A stretch of DNA of 64,000 nt from Paludibacteraceae bacterium (GTDB taxonomy: Bacteria > Bacteroidota > Bacteroidia > Bacteroidales > Paludibacteraceae): assembly GCA_017962085.1 (NCBI GenBank), contig JAGCWA010000012.1, positions 35,253-99,252 of the forward strand, in the 5' to 3' direction. The notes beneath the pieces are model-generated. The model was not told where the DNA came from and ran no database searches. It worked only from the letters and a program-made list of their open reading frames with translations. Made by a program: the position numbers and the translations under genes. This document shows positions 34,656 to 43,936 of the stretch, piece after piece (the stretch's first letter is position 1; each line of letters begins with the position of its first letter).

Positions 34656-36050
34656 ATGAAAAGAAATATATTTTACAAGGCATTAACATTATTCTTACTG
34701 TACACGGCTACAGTGAATGCGCAAGAGGTCCAATCGGAAGCCATCAAGAACCAAGAAGCGACGGAGGCAGTCGTAAGTGCGGAAAGCGCCTCCTCGAAGG
34801 ATACCAAGAGGCAAGAACCCATTGAGACGATCAACAAAGATATCACTTCAGAGACCGCCAAGGATCTGATACCAACAGTAAGGTTCGGGGACGAAATAAA
34901 AGTAAAATTCGGAGGTTTCCTTAGAGCCGAATATTACGTGGACAGTCGCGAAATCGTAGGAGGCGGAGACGACCTCTTCGGATTCTTCCCTGAGGACAAA
35001 GTCTATGACAAAAACGGTGAAGACCTAAACGCAGTGGTAAGACAGAACTTCACCACAGAGGCCACACGATTCACAGCAACCGTAGATGGACCAAAACTAG
35101 GCAGGGCAAGTTCCAAAGCCTACGTCGAATTTGACTTTTCAGGTGGCAACACCGTGAATCTCAGGTTACGACAGGCGTGGGCGAAATTCGTCTGGCAGAA
35201 GGGCGAACTGCTTTTCGGAAAGGCATGGAGTCCATTCTCCGACATTCCATTCCCTTACGTAGCCGCATTGCACATTGGAGTGCCCTACCGTCCATTCAAC
35301 AGAGGCGAGCAGTTGCGATATACATTTAAACCGACGGAACGACACAGCTTCGTAGTGGCAGGTGTCTACCAAACCGAACACAAATCGGTGTTGGAGGAAT
35401 CATCCAATAGTGACATCCGTCAGAATCCTACGCCAGAGTTCCACTTGCAATGGCGTTATACCTCACCTTCGTTCAGTACAGGACTGCTCAGTGAATTTAA
35501 GAGCGTGCGTCCTGCCACGAAGGTCACCAACGATGCCGGCGACATATTCAAAACAGACGAAAAGGTGAATTCCTTCGGTTTAGGCTATTACATTCAGGTT
35601 ATATCAGGACGTTTTGGCCTCAAGACAGGTGGTGTATACGGACAGAATCTAAGCGAATACTTCCAACAAGGCGGATACGCCGTGAAATCAATCGACGAAC
35701 GCACAGGCAAACGCACATACTCCACGTCGAAGGTCACCTCCTACTGGATCAATCTTTCGTACGGGAAGACTTGGGCGCCGAGTGTGTTCGTGGGTTACTC
35801 GAAGAATCTGGGATTCGACGACGACATTTTAGAAGGAGGCAGATTCTTCGGAAGATGGCAGAACGTGGACCATCTTGTCAGAGTTGCCCCATCAATAAAG
35901 TTCTCGCATAAACAATGGTTGTTACAAGCCGAACTAGACTACAACATAGCCGCTTACGGAACTGTGGACTATGCGGATCGCGGGAAGGTGAAGGACACCC
36001 ATAACATATCAGGAGTCAGAGGTCTGTTAGCTGCCACATTCTTCTTCTAA
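34656..36050 (+). CDS. Outer-membrane porin
   Basis: A 464-residue exported protein with a signal peptide ending TATVNAQ, a Glu/Ala/Ser-rich linker to about residue 70, then alternating beta strands (FGGFLRAEYYVDSRE, LRLRQAWAKFVWQKGELLFGKAWSPF) and a C-terminal LLAATFFF with terminal Phe, as expected for a 16-strand-type barrel. The family is found in Bacteroidales beside transport genes. Being first in the operon with MetQ-MetN-MetI, it probably lets small sulfur compounds across the outer membrane. Confidence 0.8.
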   Translation: MKRNIFYKALTLFLLYTATVNAQEVQSEAIKNQEATEAVVSAESASSKDTKRQEPIETINKDITSETAKDLIPTVRFGDEIKVKFGGFLRAEYYVDSREIVGGGDDLFGFFPEDKVYDKNGEDLNAVVRQNFTTEATRFTATVDGPKLGRASSKAYVEFDFSGGNTVNLRLRQAWAKFVWQKGELLFGKAWSPFSDIPFPYVAALHIGVPYRPFNRGEQLRYTFKPTERHSFVVAGVYQTEHKSVLEESSNSDIRQNPTPEFHLQWRYTSPSFSTGLLSEFKSVRPATKVTNDAGDIFKTDEKVNSFGLGYYIQVISGRFGLKTGGVYGQNLSEYFQQGGYAVKSIDERTGKRTYSTSKVTSYWINLSYGKTWAPSVFVGYSKNLGFDDDILEGGRFFGRWQNVDHLVRVAPSIKFSHKQWLLQAELDYNIAAYGTVDYADRGKVKDTHNISGVRGLLAATFFF

Positions 36051-36101
36051 ATCCAATCATCATAAAAACTCATTGTCTAACATTTAAAAAATTTGAATCG
36101 T

Positions 36102-36977
36102 ATGAAAAAGACTAAATTGATCACAATCGCATTGCTTATAGTATACTCATTCATCTCTTCATCATGCGGCAATGCATCCAAGGAATCCAGTGCAGACAGA
36201 AAAGATATCTCCGTAGGCTTCTCGCCTGGTCCTTATTCAGACCTCTTCAAAGCGGCCATCCAACCTGCCCTTGAGAAGAAAGGCTACAACGTGAAGGTGG
36301 TGGAATTCACAGACTGGGTGACTCCGAACCTCGCTTTGGCGAACAATGAAATAGACGCCAACATTTACCAGAACACCCTGTACAGGCAGAATTTCTGCGA
36401 CACGAAGGGCGTTGACCTGACGGCCACCTTCTCCGTGCCTACAGCGGCTCTCGGATTATATTCCGACAAGTACAAGGCGCAGAATGTTGACGAACTGAAG
36501 GCGCAACTGCAGCCGGGCGGAATCGTCTCCGTGCCTAATGATGCGGTCAACCTGGCCCGCGCGTTACGCTTCCTCCGCTCGATCGGCTTGCTCACGATAA
36601 AATCCACGGTCGACGACAAAACGGCGACGGAGAACGACATCGACGAGAACCCGTTCGAACTCAAGATCGTTCCATTGGAAGCCGCCCAGTTGCCTCGTTC
36701 CCTGGATGGTAGCACGCTCGCGGTGATCCCAGGCAACTACGCCATCTCTTCCGGGCTGAAGCTCTCCTCCTCCATTGTCGGCGAGGCTTTGCCTTCAGAA
36801 CTACTCATCTGGTTTGTCGTCAACACGAAAGATGCAAATGCCCAATTCGTGAAGGATGTGCAGGAGGCTTACGAATCCGAGGATTTCAAGAACTATTTCG
36901 AGGATCCAGCACATGAATATGACAGATTCCAGCGCCCGCAGTGGTATGTGGATAAGTGGAATATACAAAACAGATAA
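36102..36977 (+). CDS. metQ: MetQ-type substrate-binding lipoprotein
   Basis: Binds methionine (or a related compound) in the periplasm for the MetNI importer. Start taken at the ATG at 36102. It has a lipoprotein signal with lipobox SSSC followed by Gly, then the NlpA/MetQ fold: VGFSPGPYSDLFKAAI, DWVTPNLALANNEIDANIYQ, VSVPNDAVNLARALRFL, LAVIPGNYAISSGL. Length (291) is normal. A hairpin separates it from metN. Confidence 0.92.
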   Translation: MKKTKLITIALLIVYSFISSSCGNASKESSADRKDISVGFSPGPYSDLFKAAIQPALEKKGYNVKVVEFTDWVTPNLALANNEIDANIYQNTLYRQNFCDTKGVDLTATFSVPTAALGLYSDKYKAQNVDELKAQLQPGGIVSVPNDAVNLARALRFLRSIGLLTIKSTVDDKTATENDIDENPFELKIVPLEAAQLPRSLDGSTLAVIPGNYAISSGLKLSSSIVGEALPSELLIWFVVNTKDANAQFVKDVQEAYESEDFKNYFEDPAHEYDRFQRPQWYVDKWNIQNR

Positions 36978-36994
36978 AACACAATTGTTTTTCA

Positions 36995-37026
36995 TAGATG
37001 CTTGATCGATACGGGTCAAGCATCTA
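36995..37026 (+). promoter_or_regulatory. Intercistronic hairpin between metQ and metN
   Basis: TAGATGCTTGA (36995-37005) pairs perfectly with TCAAGCATCTA (37016-37026), loop 10 nt, no U-run. This is a usual way to stabilise the mRNA of a binding protein that is needed in excess over its ATPase. Confidence 0.65.
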
Positions 37027-37051
37027 TTCACCCATCAAAAAGAGTTTAGAG

Positions 37052-38068
37052 ATGATAAAATTCGACAAAGTAAGTGTATCATTTTCAGACAAGAAGGACC
37101 ATACGGTGAATGCGGTCAGGAACGTCTCCTTCGAGATAGGAAAGGGAGAGATATGGGGAATCGTAGGCACGAGTGGCGCAGGCAAGAGCACGCTTCTCCG
37201 CACGGTCAACCAGCTGCAACTCCCCACTGGAGGTCGAACGATAGTGGATGGTGTGGACATAAGTAGCCTATCTGGGAAAGAATTGGCGAAGTTCCGCCAC
37301 TCCATCGGTATGATTTTCCAGCAGTTCAACCTTGTCAGCACCAAGACAGTGGCACAGAACGTGGCTTTCGCCATGGAGATAGCGGGGCGAAGCCAAGAGG
37401 AAATTAAACAACGAGTGCCCGAACTGTTGGAGCTTGTCGGCTTGGCTGATCGCGCGGATGTATATCCGAACACTTTAAGTGGCGGACAGAAACAGCGCGT
37501 GGGAATCGCCCGCGCCGTGGCCAACAACCCCAAGATTCTGCTCTGCGACGAGGCCACTTCGGCATTGGACCCGGAAACCACCAACGACGTGTTGGAACTC
37601 CTAAAAAAGATCAACGTCAAGTTCGGCATCACGATAGTGCTTATCACCCACGAACTGGATGTGGTCAAGAAGATTTGCCAACGAGTGGCTGTGATGAACA
37701 AAGGCGAGGTGGTGGAGTTAGGCGAAGTGTTTGATGTCTTCACGAAACCACAGCACGAATTCACGAAGACGCTCCTGTCGCACACCTTCGACCTCGATCT
37801 CCCTGAGCGCCTGACGCAAGACCACACGAAGCCTTTGGTGAGGATCGTATACAATGGCGAAAAGGCGGAGGATTCAATCGTTTCCAACGTGGTGAAGCAT
37901 TACGCGATAGACGTGAATATCCTGCACGGCAAGATTGAATATATCAACGACAAACCTTTCGGCATACTGATTGTCCAATTGATCGGTGCGCAAGACGAGT
38001 TGGCCCAAGGATTAGATTATTTGAGTAAGAACACTTATAGAACGGAGGTGATAAATGAACGAAACTAA
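37052..38068 (+). CDS. metN: Methionine ABC transporter ATP-binding protein
   Basis: ATPase of the methionine importer. From the ATG at 37052 the product has 338 residues: Walker A GTSGAGKST, signature LSGGQKQRVGIARA, Walker B ILLCDEATSALDP, H-loop THELDVV and a C-terminal NIL-type regulatory domain (about 265-338) that binds methionine in homologues. An upstream in-frame extension to 36998 would lie in the hairpin and is rejected. It overlaps metI by 14 bp. Confidence 0.94.
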   Translation: MIKFDKVSVSFSDKKDHTVNAVRNVSFEIGKGEIWGIVGTSGAGKSTLLRTVNQLQLPTGGRTIVDGVDISSLSGKELAKFRHSIGMIFQQFNLVSTKTVAQNVAFAMEIAGRSQEEIKQRVPELLELVGLADRADVYPNTLSGGQKQRVGIARAVANNPKILLCDEATSALDPETTNDVLELLKKINVKFGITIVLITHELDVVKKICQRVAVMNKGEVVELGEVFDVFTKPQHEFTKTLLSHTFDLDLPERLTQDHTKPLVRIVYNGEKAEDSIVSNVVKHYAIDVNILHGKIEYINDKPFGILIVQLIGAQDELAQGLDYLSKNTYRTEVINERN

Positions 38069-38717
38069 CTATTCCGAACTGGCAAGCAACTTGTTGCCAG
38101 CGTTCGGGGAAACATTGGAAATGTGCGGAATAGCACTATTATTGGCAATCATATTGGGCATTCCATTAGGCGTGTTGTCTTACATCACGAGCAAGTGCAG
38201 CATCTGTCAAAACAGGTTCGTCAACTTATTGGTCAGCTTCATCCTGAACGTCATCATGTCCACTCCGTTCGTCATCCTGCTCGTGCTGCTGTTGCCATTC
38301 ACGAAGTTTGTGGTCGGCACCTCCATAGGACCCGAGGCCGCATCGGTACCGTTGGGTATCGTAGCCATCGCCTTCTACGCACGTTTGGTGGAGGGCAATC
38401 TGCATGGCGTGGACAAAGGCGTGATAGAGGCTTCTGTGGCCATGGGAGCCACATGGTTCAAGATCGTCACCAACGTCTTGTTGCCAGGCGCTTTCAGTGG
38501 CATGATCCGTGGACTAACCGTCTTGGCCGTCACGCTGGTGGGCTATTCGGCCATGGCCGGCATAGTGGGCGGCGGTGGCGTCGGCGACCTTGCCATACGG
38601 TTCGGCTACTATCGCTACCAAACAGATGTCATGATCATTACGGTGCTCTTACTGATCGGGTTGGTACAAATCATCCAGACAATCGGGGAAAAGGCTTCCC
38701 AAAAAGCACAAAAATAG
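38055..38717 (+). CDS. metI: Methionine ABC transporter permease
   Basis: Inner-membrane permease (220 residues, five hydrophobic segments) of the MetNI complex. The EAA-like loop is seen as GVIEASVAMGATWFKIVTNVLLP, and STPFVILLVLLLPFTK and AGIVGGGGVGDLAIRFGY are typical of MetI. It is the last gene of the operon; the 46-bp terminator hairpin at 38757 follows. Confidence 0.93.
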   Translation: MNETNYSELASNLLPAFGETLEMCGIALLLAIILGIPLGVLSYITSKCSICQNRFVNLLVSFILNVIMSTPFVILLVLLLPFTKFVVGTSIGPEAASVPLGIVAIAFYARLVEGNLHGVDKGVIEASVAMGATWFKIVTNVLLPGAFSGMIRGLTVLAVTLVGYSAMAGIVGGGGVGDLAIRFGYYRYQTDVMIITVLLLIGLVQIIQTIGEKASQKAQK

Positions 38718-38756
38718 GGCGACTATAAACACACATAAGAAACCATAGTATTTTGT

Positions 38757-38802
38757 AACGAAAGACATTGCTCCGCGACGGATGTTCGGGCAATGTCTTT
38801 TT
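38757..38802 (+). repeat. 46-bp direct repeat, copy A (also terminator of the MetNIQ operon)
   Basis: It contains AAAGACATTGC paired with GCAATGTCTTT and T5. The same 46 bp recurs without a mismatch at 40512-40557, on the far side of the ATPase/nuclease gene. Confidence 0.9.
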
Positions 38803-38852
38803 GTGCCTTACTCATTCCCCGCATAAACCATCCTCTATATCCAAATAATCGT

Positions 38853-38860
38853 TATATTTG
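38853..38860 (+). promoter_or_regulatory. -7 element of the cassette 1 gene
   Basis: TATATTTG fits TAnnTTTG; AAAAGGAGG follows 2-10 bp later as a possible early ribosome site, 19 bp before the ATG. Confidence 0.5.
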
Positions 38861-38888
38861 CAAAAGGAGGAACAATATAAAGCAAACG

Positions 38889-40436
38889 ATGAAATACCCG
38901 ATCGGCATACAGACATTTGAGAAAATCATAGCGGGTGGTTACACCTATGTGGACAAGACGGAGTTGGTTTATAAACTGGTTTCGTCAGGCGAGTACTATT
39001 TCCTTAGTCGCCCGCGTCGTTTCGGCAAGAGTTTGCTCACCACCACATTAGAGGCCTATTTCCAAGGCAAGAAAGAGCTTTTCAAAAGTCTTGCCATGGA
39101 ACGGTTGGAACAAAATTGGGTGAAATACCCAGTATTCCATCTGGATTTTTCCGGAGAAGTCTATGATTCTACACAATCGGTTAAAGAACAGATAGTTACC
39201 CATTTCGAAAAGTGGGAGGTGCTGTATGGCAAGGACGAAACTGGGAAAAGAATAGGTACTCGTTTTGCTAATTTGCTGCAACGTGCCTACGAACGGACAG
39301 GACAAAAAGCCGTCATCTTGATAGACGAGTACGACAAGCCTTTGACAGACACCATCGGACAGCAGAAAATACAAGACAAAAACAGGGAAATACTGCAAAG
39401 CCTCTATGGCGTTTTGAAAAAAGCAGACAAGTACATTCAATTCGCCTTCCTGACAGGTGTGACTCGCTACGGCAAGTTGGGGATCTTCAGTGCGGCAAAC
39501 AACCCCAAAGACCTTTCCATGAGCGATGAATATGCGACCATCTGCGGCATCACGGAGAGTGAACTGCACACCTATTTCGATGACGAGGTGCAGTTGTTTG
39601 CTGATAAGCTTTCTGTCAGCAAATCGGACATGTATGCTATGTTGAAACGAAAGTTTGACGGCTACCATTTCAGTGAACGGTCGGAGGATGTCTATAATCC
39701 GTTCAGTTTGCTTAATGCATTGTCTGACAAAAAAATATTGAATTATTGGTATGCCACGGGCACGCCTACTTATTTGGTTAAGATTCTTGGGAAAAACGAC
39801 ATCGATATTCCTTCTTTTGATGACAAATTATTGACCACGGGCGAAATGCTCGCCACTTTCGGTAATGGGGAGAACAATGTTATAGCGGCGCTCTACCAAA
39901 GTGGCTATCTTACCATAAAGGGCTATCAAGACGAATGTTATTTGTTAGGATTCCCCAATGAAGAGGTCTCAGAAGGTTTCACACGTGTTTTAATACCCAA
40001 TTACACAAAATCCGACACCAGTGACAGGAAAGACCTTGACCTTGTCAAACTACGTCAATTTGTTAATGCTGACGATGTGGATGCCTTCATGACCCAAATT
40101 CAGCTCATCATGAGCCAAGTGCCTTTTGAGAGCACCGAACCGAAATTGATAGAGGCGAACTTCCGCAATATGCTCTACCTGATGATCCGCTCCACAGGGC
40201 ATAAAGTGAGTGTGGAACACCCTGTGTTGGGTGGCAGGATCGATGTGTTCTTCGAGACGGAGAAATACGTCTACATCATTGAGTGCAAGCGTGATCAGTC
40301 CGCTAAAGAAGCCTTGTCACAGATTGATGAGAAGAAATATGCGAAGAAAATCTCCTCCGCCGACAAACACATTGTGAAGGTTGGTGTTAACTTCAGCACG
40401 GAGGAGCGGAATATGACGGAGTGGGTAGTGGAATGA
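38889..40436 (+). CDS. AAA-ATPase-like / PD-(D/E)XK nuclease-domain protein (DUF1703 type)
   Basis: Start taken at the ATG at 38889 (515 residues); the longer frame begins inside the terminator repeat. The N-terminal MKYPIGIQTFEKII and YVDKTELVYKL, the atypical Walker A RPRRFGKSLL (41-50) and Walker B ILIDEYDKP define the AAA-ATPase_like family; the C-terminus has the nuclease core GGRIDVFF and YIIECKRDQ (Asp and Glu-x-Lys). Such genes are multicopy in Bacteroidales and their role is unknown; defence or selfish behaviour has been suggested from domain content. It is enclosed by direct repeats. Confidence 0.88.
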   Translation: MKYPIGIQTFEKIIAGGYTYVDKTELVYKLVSSGEYYFLSRPRRFGKSLLTTTLEAYFQGKKELFKSLAMERLEQNWVKYPVFHLDFSGEVYDSTQSVKEQIVTHFEKWEVLYGKDETGKRIGTRFANLLQRAYERTGQKAVILIDEYDKPLTDTIGQQKIQDKNREILQSLYGVLKKADKYIQFAFLTGVTRYGKLGIFSAANNPKDLSMSDEYATICGITESELHTYFDDEVQLFADKLSVSKSDMYAMLKRKFDGYHFSERSEDVYNPFSLLNALSDKKILNYWYATGTPTYLVKILGKNDIDIPSFDDKLLTTGEMLATFGNGENNVIAALYQSGYLTIKGYQDECYLLGFPNEEVSEGFTRVLIPNYTKSDTSDRKDLDLVKLRQFVNADDVDAFMTQIQLIMSQVPFESTEPKLIEANFRNMLYLMIRSTGHKVSVEHPVLGGRIDVFFETEKYVYIIECKRDQSAKEALSQIDEKKYAKKISSADKHIVKVGVNFSTEERNMTEWVVE

Positions 40437-40511
40437 GTATATCGTTTAAGACATTTCCCGCAGTAGTTCCACACCTTGCCCACAACTATAAGAACACATA
40501 GCGTTAATCGC

Positions 40512-40557
40512 AACGAAAGACATTGCTCCGCGACGGATGTTCGGGCAATGTCTTTTT
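40512..40557 (+). repeat. 46-bp direct repeat, copy B
   Basis: Identical to 38757-38802, with a longer T-run (T7) after the stem. It acts as terminator of the cassette gene. Confidence 0.9.
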
Positions 40558-40714
40558 TTACAAGATATGATTCTCAGACACTTACCAATCATCCATTGAC
40601 GGTGAACAATTAGGAATCACCCAATCCAAAACAATCCACCCGTTAGACTAAAAGAATCGTCCATCTATAAATCCTAAACCAGAAAGGAGGAATCCATTTG
40701 GAACATATTTCCCC

Positions 40715-40731
40715 AAAGTGATTTATTCTAC
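40715..40731 (+). promoter_or_regulatory. 17-bp palindrome-related operator, copy 4 (cysK/nitrogenase-like operon 2)
   Basis: AAAGTGATTTATTCTAC keeps the right arm TTCTAC and the AG of the left arm. Its last base is 89 bp before the -33 element. Confidence 0.55.
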
Positions 40732-40819
40732 CAAACAGGTTTCACCAACATAATAAACAATACAAACATTCCACAAAAACACAAAACATTAGAATTGTTA
40801 TCCATACTTTATGCCAATA

Positions 40820-40851
40820 TTTGGACAAAATACACCACCAATATACCTTTG
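40820..40851 (+). promoter_or_regulatory. Promoter of cysK/nitrogenase-like operon 2
   Basis: TTTG (40820-40823), a 20-bp spacer and TACCTTTG (40844-40851). The untranslated leader is short and has no Cys-rich peptide. Confidence 0.75.
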
Positions 40852-40893
40852 TAGAGTAAAAAGAATAAATCAACTAAAAAAAACAGAAAAGAC

Positions 40894-41880
40894 ATGGCAA
40901 ACATTCATCAATCAATAGCGGAGTTAGTGGGTAAGACCCCTCTTCTCCAACTTAATGGGTATAACAAAGCAAAAAACCTCAAGGCTAACATTATCGCTAA
41001 ATTAGAGTACTTCAACCCGAACCAGTCCGTCAAGGACCGCATCGCCCTCGCCATGGTGGAGACGGCCGAGCGGGAAGGAAAGCTCAAGAAGGGTGACACC
41101 ATCATCGAGCTCACCAGCGGCAACACGGGTGTGGGTTTGGCTGCCATCGCGGCCGCTAAGGGTTACCCTTTCCGTGTTTATATCCAAGACCAAGTGTCGA
41201 AAGAGCGTTTCCAAGTGATCCACGCCTTGGGTGGAAAGACGGTGAAACTGTCGGAAGTGCCTGAGATCGTTGAGTCCTTAGAGAAAAACGGTCCCGACTT
41301 CATCGAGTGCGTAAAAGCGTTGGAGCGTCACGTCGCAGGCGAGAAGAACCTATGGTTCGCCGACCAGACCCGCAACCCTGCCAACCCGAACATCCACTTC
41401 CAGACCACCGGTCCTGAGATCTGGAACGACACCGACGGAAAGGTGGATGTCTTCGTCGCCTGCGTGGGTACGGGCGGAACCCTTTCGGGTGTGGGCAACT
41501 TCCTGAAATCGAAGAATCCGAACGTGAAGATTTTCGGCGTGCAGCCAACAGAGGATTCCTTCCAGTCACCGGAGCGTCCAGACCAAGAGGAGATCACGGG
41601 TGTCCATCCGTTCGAGAACACCAAGGAGGAGTATATCCCTGCCAACTTGGACCGCAAAGTATACGATGGCTATTTCGAGATCCACACCAACCAAGCCTAC
41701 GAAGCCGCGCGCCTCTTGGCGAAGAGTGATGGTGTATTAGTGGGTGCATCATCTGGAGCAGCCCTCTACGCCGCCACCCAATTGGCCCAGCGGGAAGAGT
41801 TCAAGGGCAAAAACATAGTTGCTCTTCTGCCTGACACGGGGTTGAGATATTTGACAACCCACCTGTTTCAAGCAGAATAA
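40894..41880 (+). CDS. Cysteine synthase family protein, divergent copy
   Basis: A 328-residue CysK-family PLP enzyme with PLP lysine in [14 protein letters not shown], substrate loop ELTSGNTGVG and [15 protein letters not shown]. It differs from the copies at 20998 and 58612 in the active-site entrance (YIQDQVSKERFQVIHALGG in place of the usual LPDTMSxERR segment) and has an insertion near 230-250 (PERPDQEEITGVHPF). The acceptor or sulfur donor may therefore not be O-acetylserine and sulfide. It heads the operon with ATP-grasp, esterase and the second D/K pair. Confidence 0.85.
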   Translation: MANIHQSIAELVGKTPLLQLNGYNKAKNLKANIIAKLEYFNPNQSVKDRIALAMVETAEREGKLKKGDTIIELTSGNTGVGLAAIAAAKGYPFRVYIQDQVSKERFQVIHALGGKTVKLSEVPEIVESLEKNGPDFIECVKALERHVAGEKNLWFADQTRNPANPNIHFQTTGPEIWNDTDGKVDVFVACVGTGGTLSGVGNFLKSKNPNVKIFGVQPTEDSFQSPERPDQEEITGVHPFENTKEEYIPANLDRKVYDGYFEIHTNQAYEAARLLAKSDGVLVGASSGAALYAATQLAQREEFKGKNIVALLPDTGLRYLTTHLFQAE

Positions 41881-41890
41881 AATATATTTT

Positions 41891-41921
41891 ACTACCTAAA
41901 GGCTCTCAGTCTTTAGGTAGT
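41891..41921 (+). terminator. Perfect hairpin after the divergent cysK
   Basis: ACTACCTAAAG (41891-41901) pairs with CTTTAGGTAGT (41911-41921), loop 9 nt, no strong U-run. It is a possible partial terminator or mRNA stabiliser before the ATP-grasp gene. Confidence 0.5.
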
Positions 41922-41949
41922 TGTAATTATTATATAATTGAAGAGAAAA

Positions 41950-43143
41950 ATGAACTTTGTTTTTATCTCACCAAATTTTCCATATACCTATTGGAACTTT
42001 TGCGACAGACTTAAAAGAAATGGAGCTAATGTATTAGGCATTGGCGACGCTCCTTATGATACCCTGAACATAAATCTGAAGAATTCACTGACCGAATACT
42101 ACAAAGTGGATTCCTTGCAGGACTATGACCAGGTGTTTAAGGCCGTGGCGTTTTTCTCGTTCAAATATGGCAAGATTGATTGGGTAGAATCCAACAACGA
42201 GTTTTGGTTAGAGCAAGACGCTCGCCTTCGCACTGATTTTAACATAAACACAGGCATTAAATCAGATAAGATATCCAACTACAAGAGCAAATATCTGATG
42301 AAGGAATTCTTCCGGAAAGCGAAAGTTCCCGTAGCACGTATCCAACAAGCTACTACGATAGAAAAAGCTTTGGAGTTTGCCGAACTAACAGATTATCCAC
42401 TTTTTGCGAAGCCTGAAGTAGGGGTCGGCGCCACGGACACTTTTAAAATTACGGATGAGGAAGAGTTGAGAGATTTCTTTTCAAACAAACCACCATTCCC
42501 GTATGTATTGGAGGAATTTGTAACAGGGGATATTTGCTCGTACGATGCTATCATAAATGCGGAGGGAGAGCCTCTCTTCGAAAGCATGACGGTCTGGCCT
42601 CCTTCTGTAGCGGACATTGTCAAGTATCAATTGGATCTGATGTACTATACAGTTGCGGAGATGCCTGATGAGCTTAGAAAACTGGGTAGGGCTGCAGTGA
42701 AAGCATTTGAAGTGCAAAGCAGATTTGTCCATTTGGAATTTTTCCGCCTTTCAGCGGCGAAAAAGGGATTGGGTAAAAAGGGCAGTTTCGTCGGATTGGA
42801 AGTAAACATGCGACCTGCCGGAGGTTACACTCCGGACATGATGAATTGGGCTCATAGCACAGATGTTTATCAAATATGGGCGGACATGGTAACTTACAAC
42901 AGGCTGCTTCAACCCAATAGCGACAAGCACCAATATTGTGTCTTCGCTTCCAGACGGGACATTCATAGCTACGTCCACTCCCACGAGGAGATATTGGAGA
43001 AGTATGGAGACCGAATGCTAATGTGCGAGCGAATGCCTGATATGATGGTGCCTCAAATGGGGAACCAAATGTACACGGTCTTCGTGGAAGATTTGGAGAG
43101 TACTATGGATTATATTAATTTTGTTCAGAAACAGCAAGGATAG
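41950..43143 (+). CDS. ATP-grasp family carboxylate-amine ligase
   Basis: A 397-residue protein (start at the ATG at 41950) with an N-terminal pre-ATP-grasp domain (FVFISPNFPYTYWNF) and a carbamoyl-phosphate-synthase-like ATP-grasp fold: KSKYLMKEFFRKAKVP, FAKPEVGVGATDTFKI, VLEEFVTGDICSYD and the metal site GLEVNMRPAGG. It would join an acid to an amine or thiol with ATP. The substrate is unknown. It sits between a cysK and an esterase in a nitrogenase-like operon, so a small sulfur-containing conjugate is a possible product. Confidence 0.82.
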   Translation: MNFVFISPNFPYTYWNFCDRLKRNGANVLGIGDAPYDTLNINLKNSLTEYYKVDSLQDYDQVFKAVAFFSFKYGKIDWVESNNEFWLEQDARLRTDFNINTGIKSDKISNYKSKYLMKEFFRKAKVPVARIQQATTIEKALEFAELTDYPLFAKPEVGVGATDTFKITDEEELRDFFSNKPPFPYVLEEFVTGDICSYDAIINAEGEPLFESMTVWPPSVADIVKYQLDLMYYTVAEMPDELRKLGRAAVKAFEVQSRFVHLEFFRLSAAKKGLGKKGSFVGLEVNMRPAGGYTPDMMNWAHSTDVYQIWADMVTYNRLLQPNSDKHQYCVFASRRDIHSYVHSHEEILEKYGDRMLMCERMPDMMVPQMGNQMYTVFVEDLESTMDYINFVQKQQG

Positions 43144-43144
43144 A

Positions 43145-43894
43145 ATGGAGATTAACTATCACAAGGAATATAGCAACTATCTCGGTAGAGATATGGAATT
43201 TAAAACATACGGAAGACCGGGAGGTAAGTTGGCCTTTGCTTTTGCTCCGCAAAACGGTAGGTTTTTTGATTTTGAGAACTTCGGTATGGTGAATGAATTG
43301 GAGGCATGGATTAATTCAGGGAAAATTATGCTTGTGACTCCAGATAGCATTGACACAGAGACGTGGAGCGACGAAGGAGGAAATCCTCGATATAGAATAG
43401 AGCTACAAGAACGTTGGTTCAAATACATCACAGAAGAGCTTTTCGCTCGTGCCGTTCAGCTAAACAACTCATTTGGATACAAAGCTCTGATAACAGGTTG
43501 TAGCATGGGTGGCGTGCATAGCGGTAATTTTTTCTTCCGTCGCCCCGACTTGTTCGACGTGATGATCTCGCTTAGCGGACTCTTCAATGCGCAATATTTC
43601 TTCCATGACTATTTCGATGAACTTGTTTACAATAATTCACCAGTGCATTTTTTGAGGAATCTTCCACCTGACCATTTTTACAACCAACTTTATCGCGACA
43701 GTCGTATCATATGTTGCGTTGGCCAAGGTGCTTGGGAAGAGGATTTGCTGGCAGGCACGCGTGAACTTGACACGGTCTTAGCGGAGAAGGGGATTCCGGC
43801 ATGGTTTGACTATTGGGGAACTGATGTTAGCCATGATTGGGAATGGTGGAAAAAGCAAATCGTATATTATTTTAATAATGTTTTGCCCCTGTAA
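43145..43894 (+). CDS. Esterase of the alpha/beta hydrolase fold
   Basis: A 249-residue putative esterase (esterase D/enterochelin esterase-like family). The nucleophile elbow is TGCSMGGVHSG and the catalytic histidine lies in DVSHDWEWWKKQ, with an acid in between. The ATG is 2 bp after the ATP-grasp stop, so the two are translationally linked and probably act on the same compound, one making and the other cleaving or transferring it. No signal peptide. Confidence 0.8.
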   Translation: MEINYHKEYSNYLGRDMEFKTYGRPGGKLAFAFAPQNGRFFDFENFGMVNELEAWINSGKIMLVTPDSIDTETWSDEGGNPRYRIELQERWFKYITEELFARAVQLNNSFGYKALITGCSMGGVHSGNFFFRRPDLFDVMISLSGLFNAQYFFHDYFDELVYNNSPVHFLRNLPPDHFYNQLYRDSRIICCVGQGAWEEDLLAGTRELDTVLAEKGIPAWFDYWGTDVSHDWEWWKKQIVYYFNNVLPL

Positions 43895-43936
43895 ATAAGG
43901 TTTAAACTTTACACAACAAGTATAATATTTAATAAA

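Larger units (their letters stand above)
38757..40557 (+). mobile_element. Repeat-bounded ATPase/nuclease cassette 1
   Basis: One AAA-like ATPase/PD-(D/E)XK gene with its own promoter is enclosed by two identical 46-bp copies of a terminator hairpin. The arrangement implies insertion or duplication at a terminator; without the cassette, metI would be followed by a single terminator. No transposase or inverted ends are visible, so mobility is inferred from the repeats. Confidence 0.5.
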
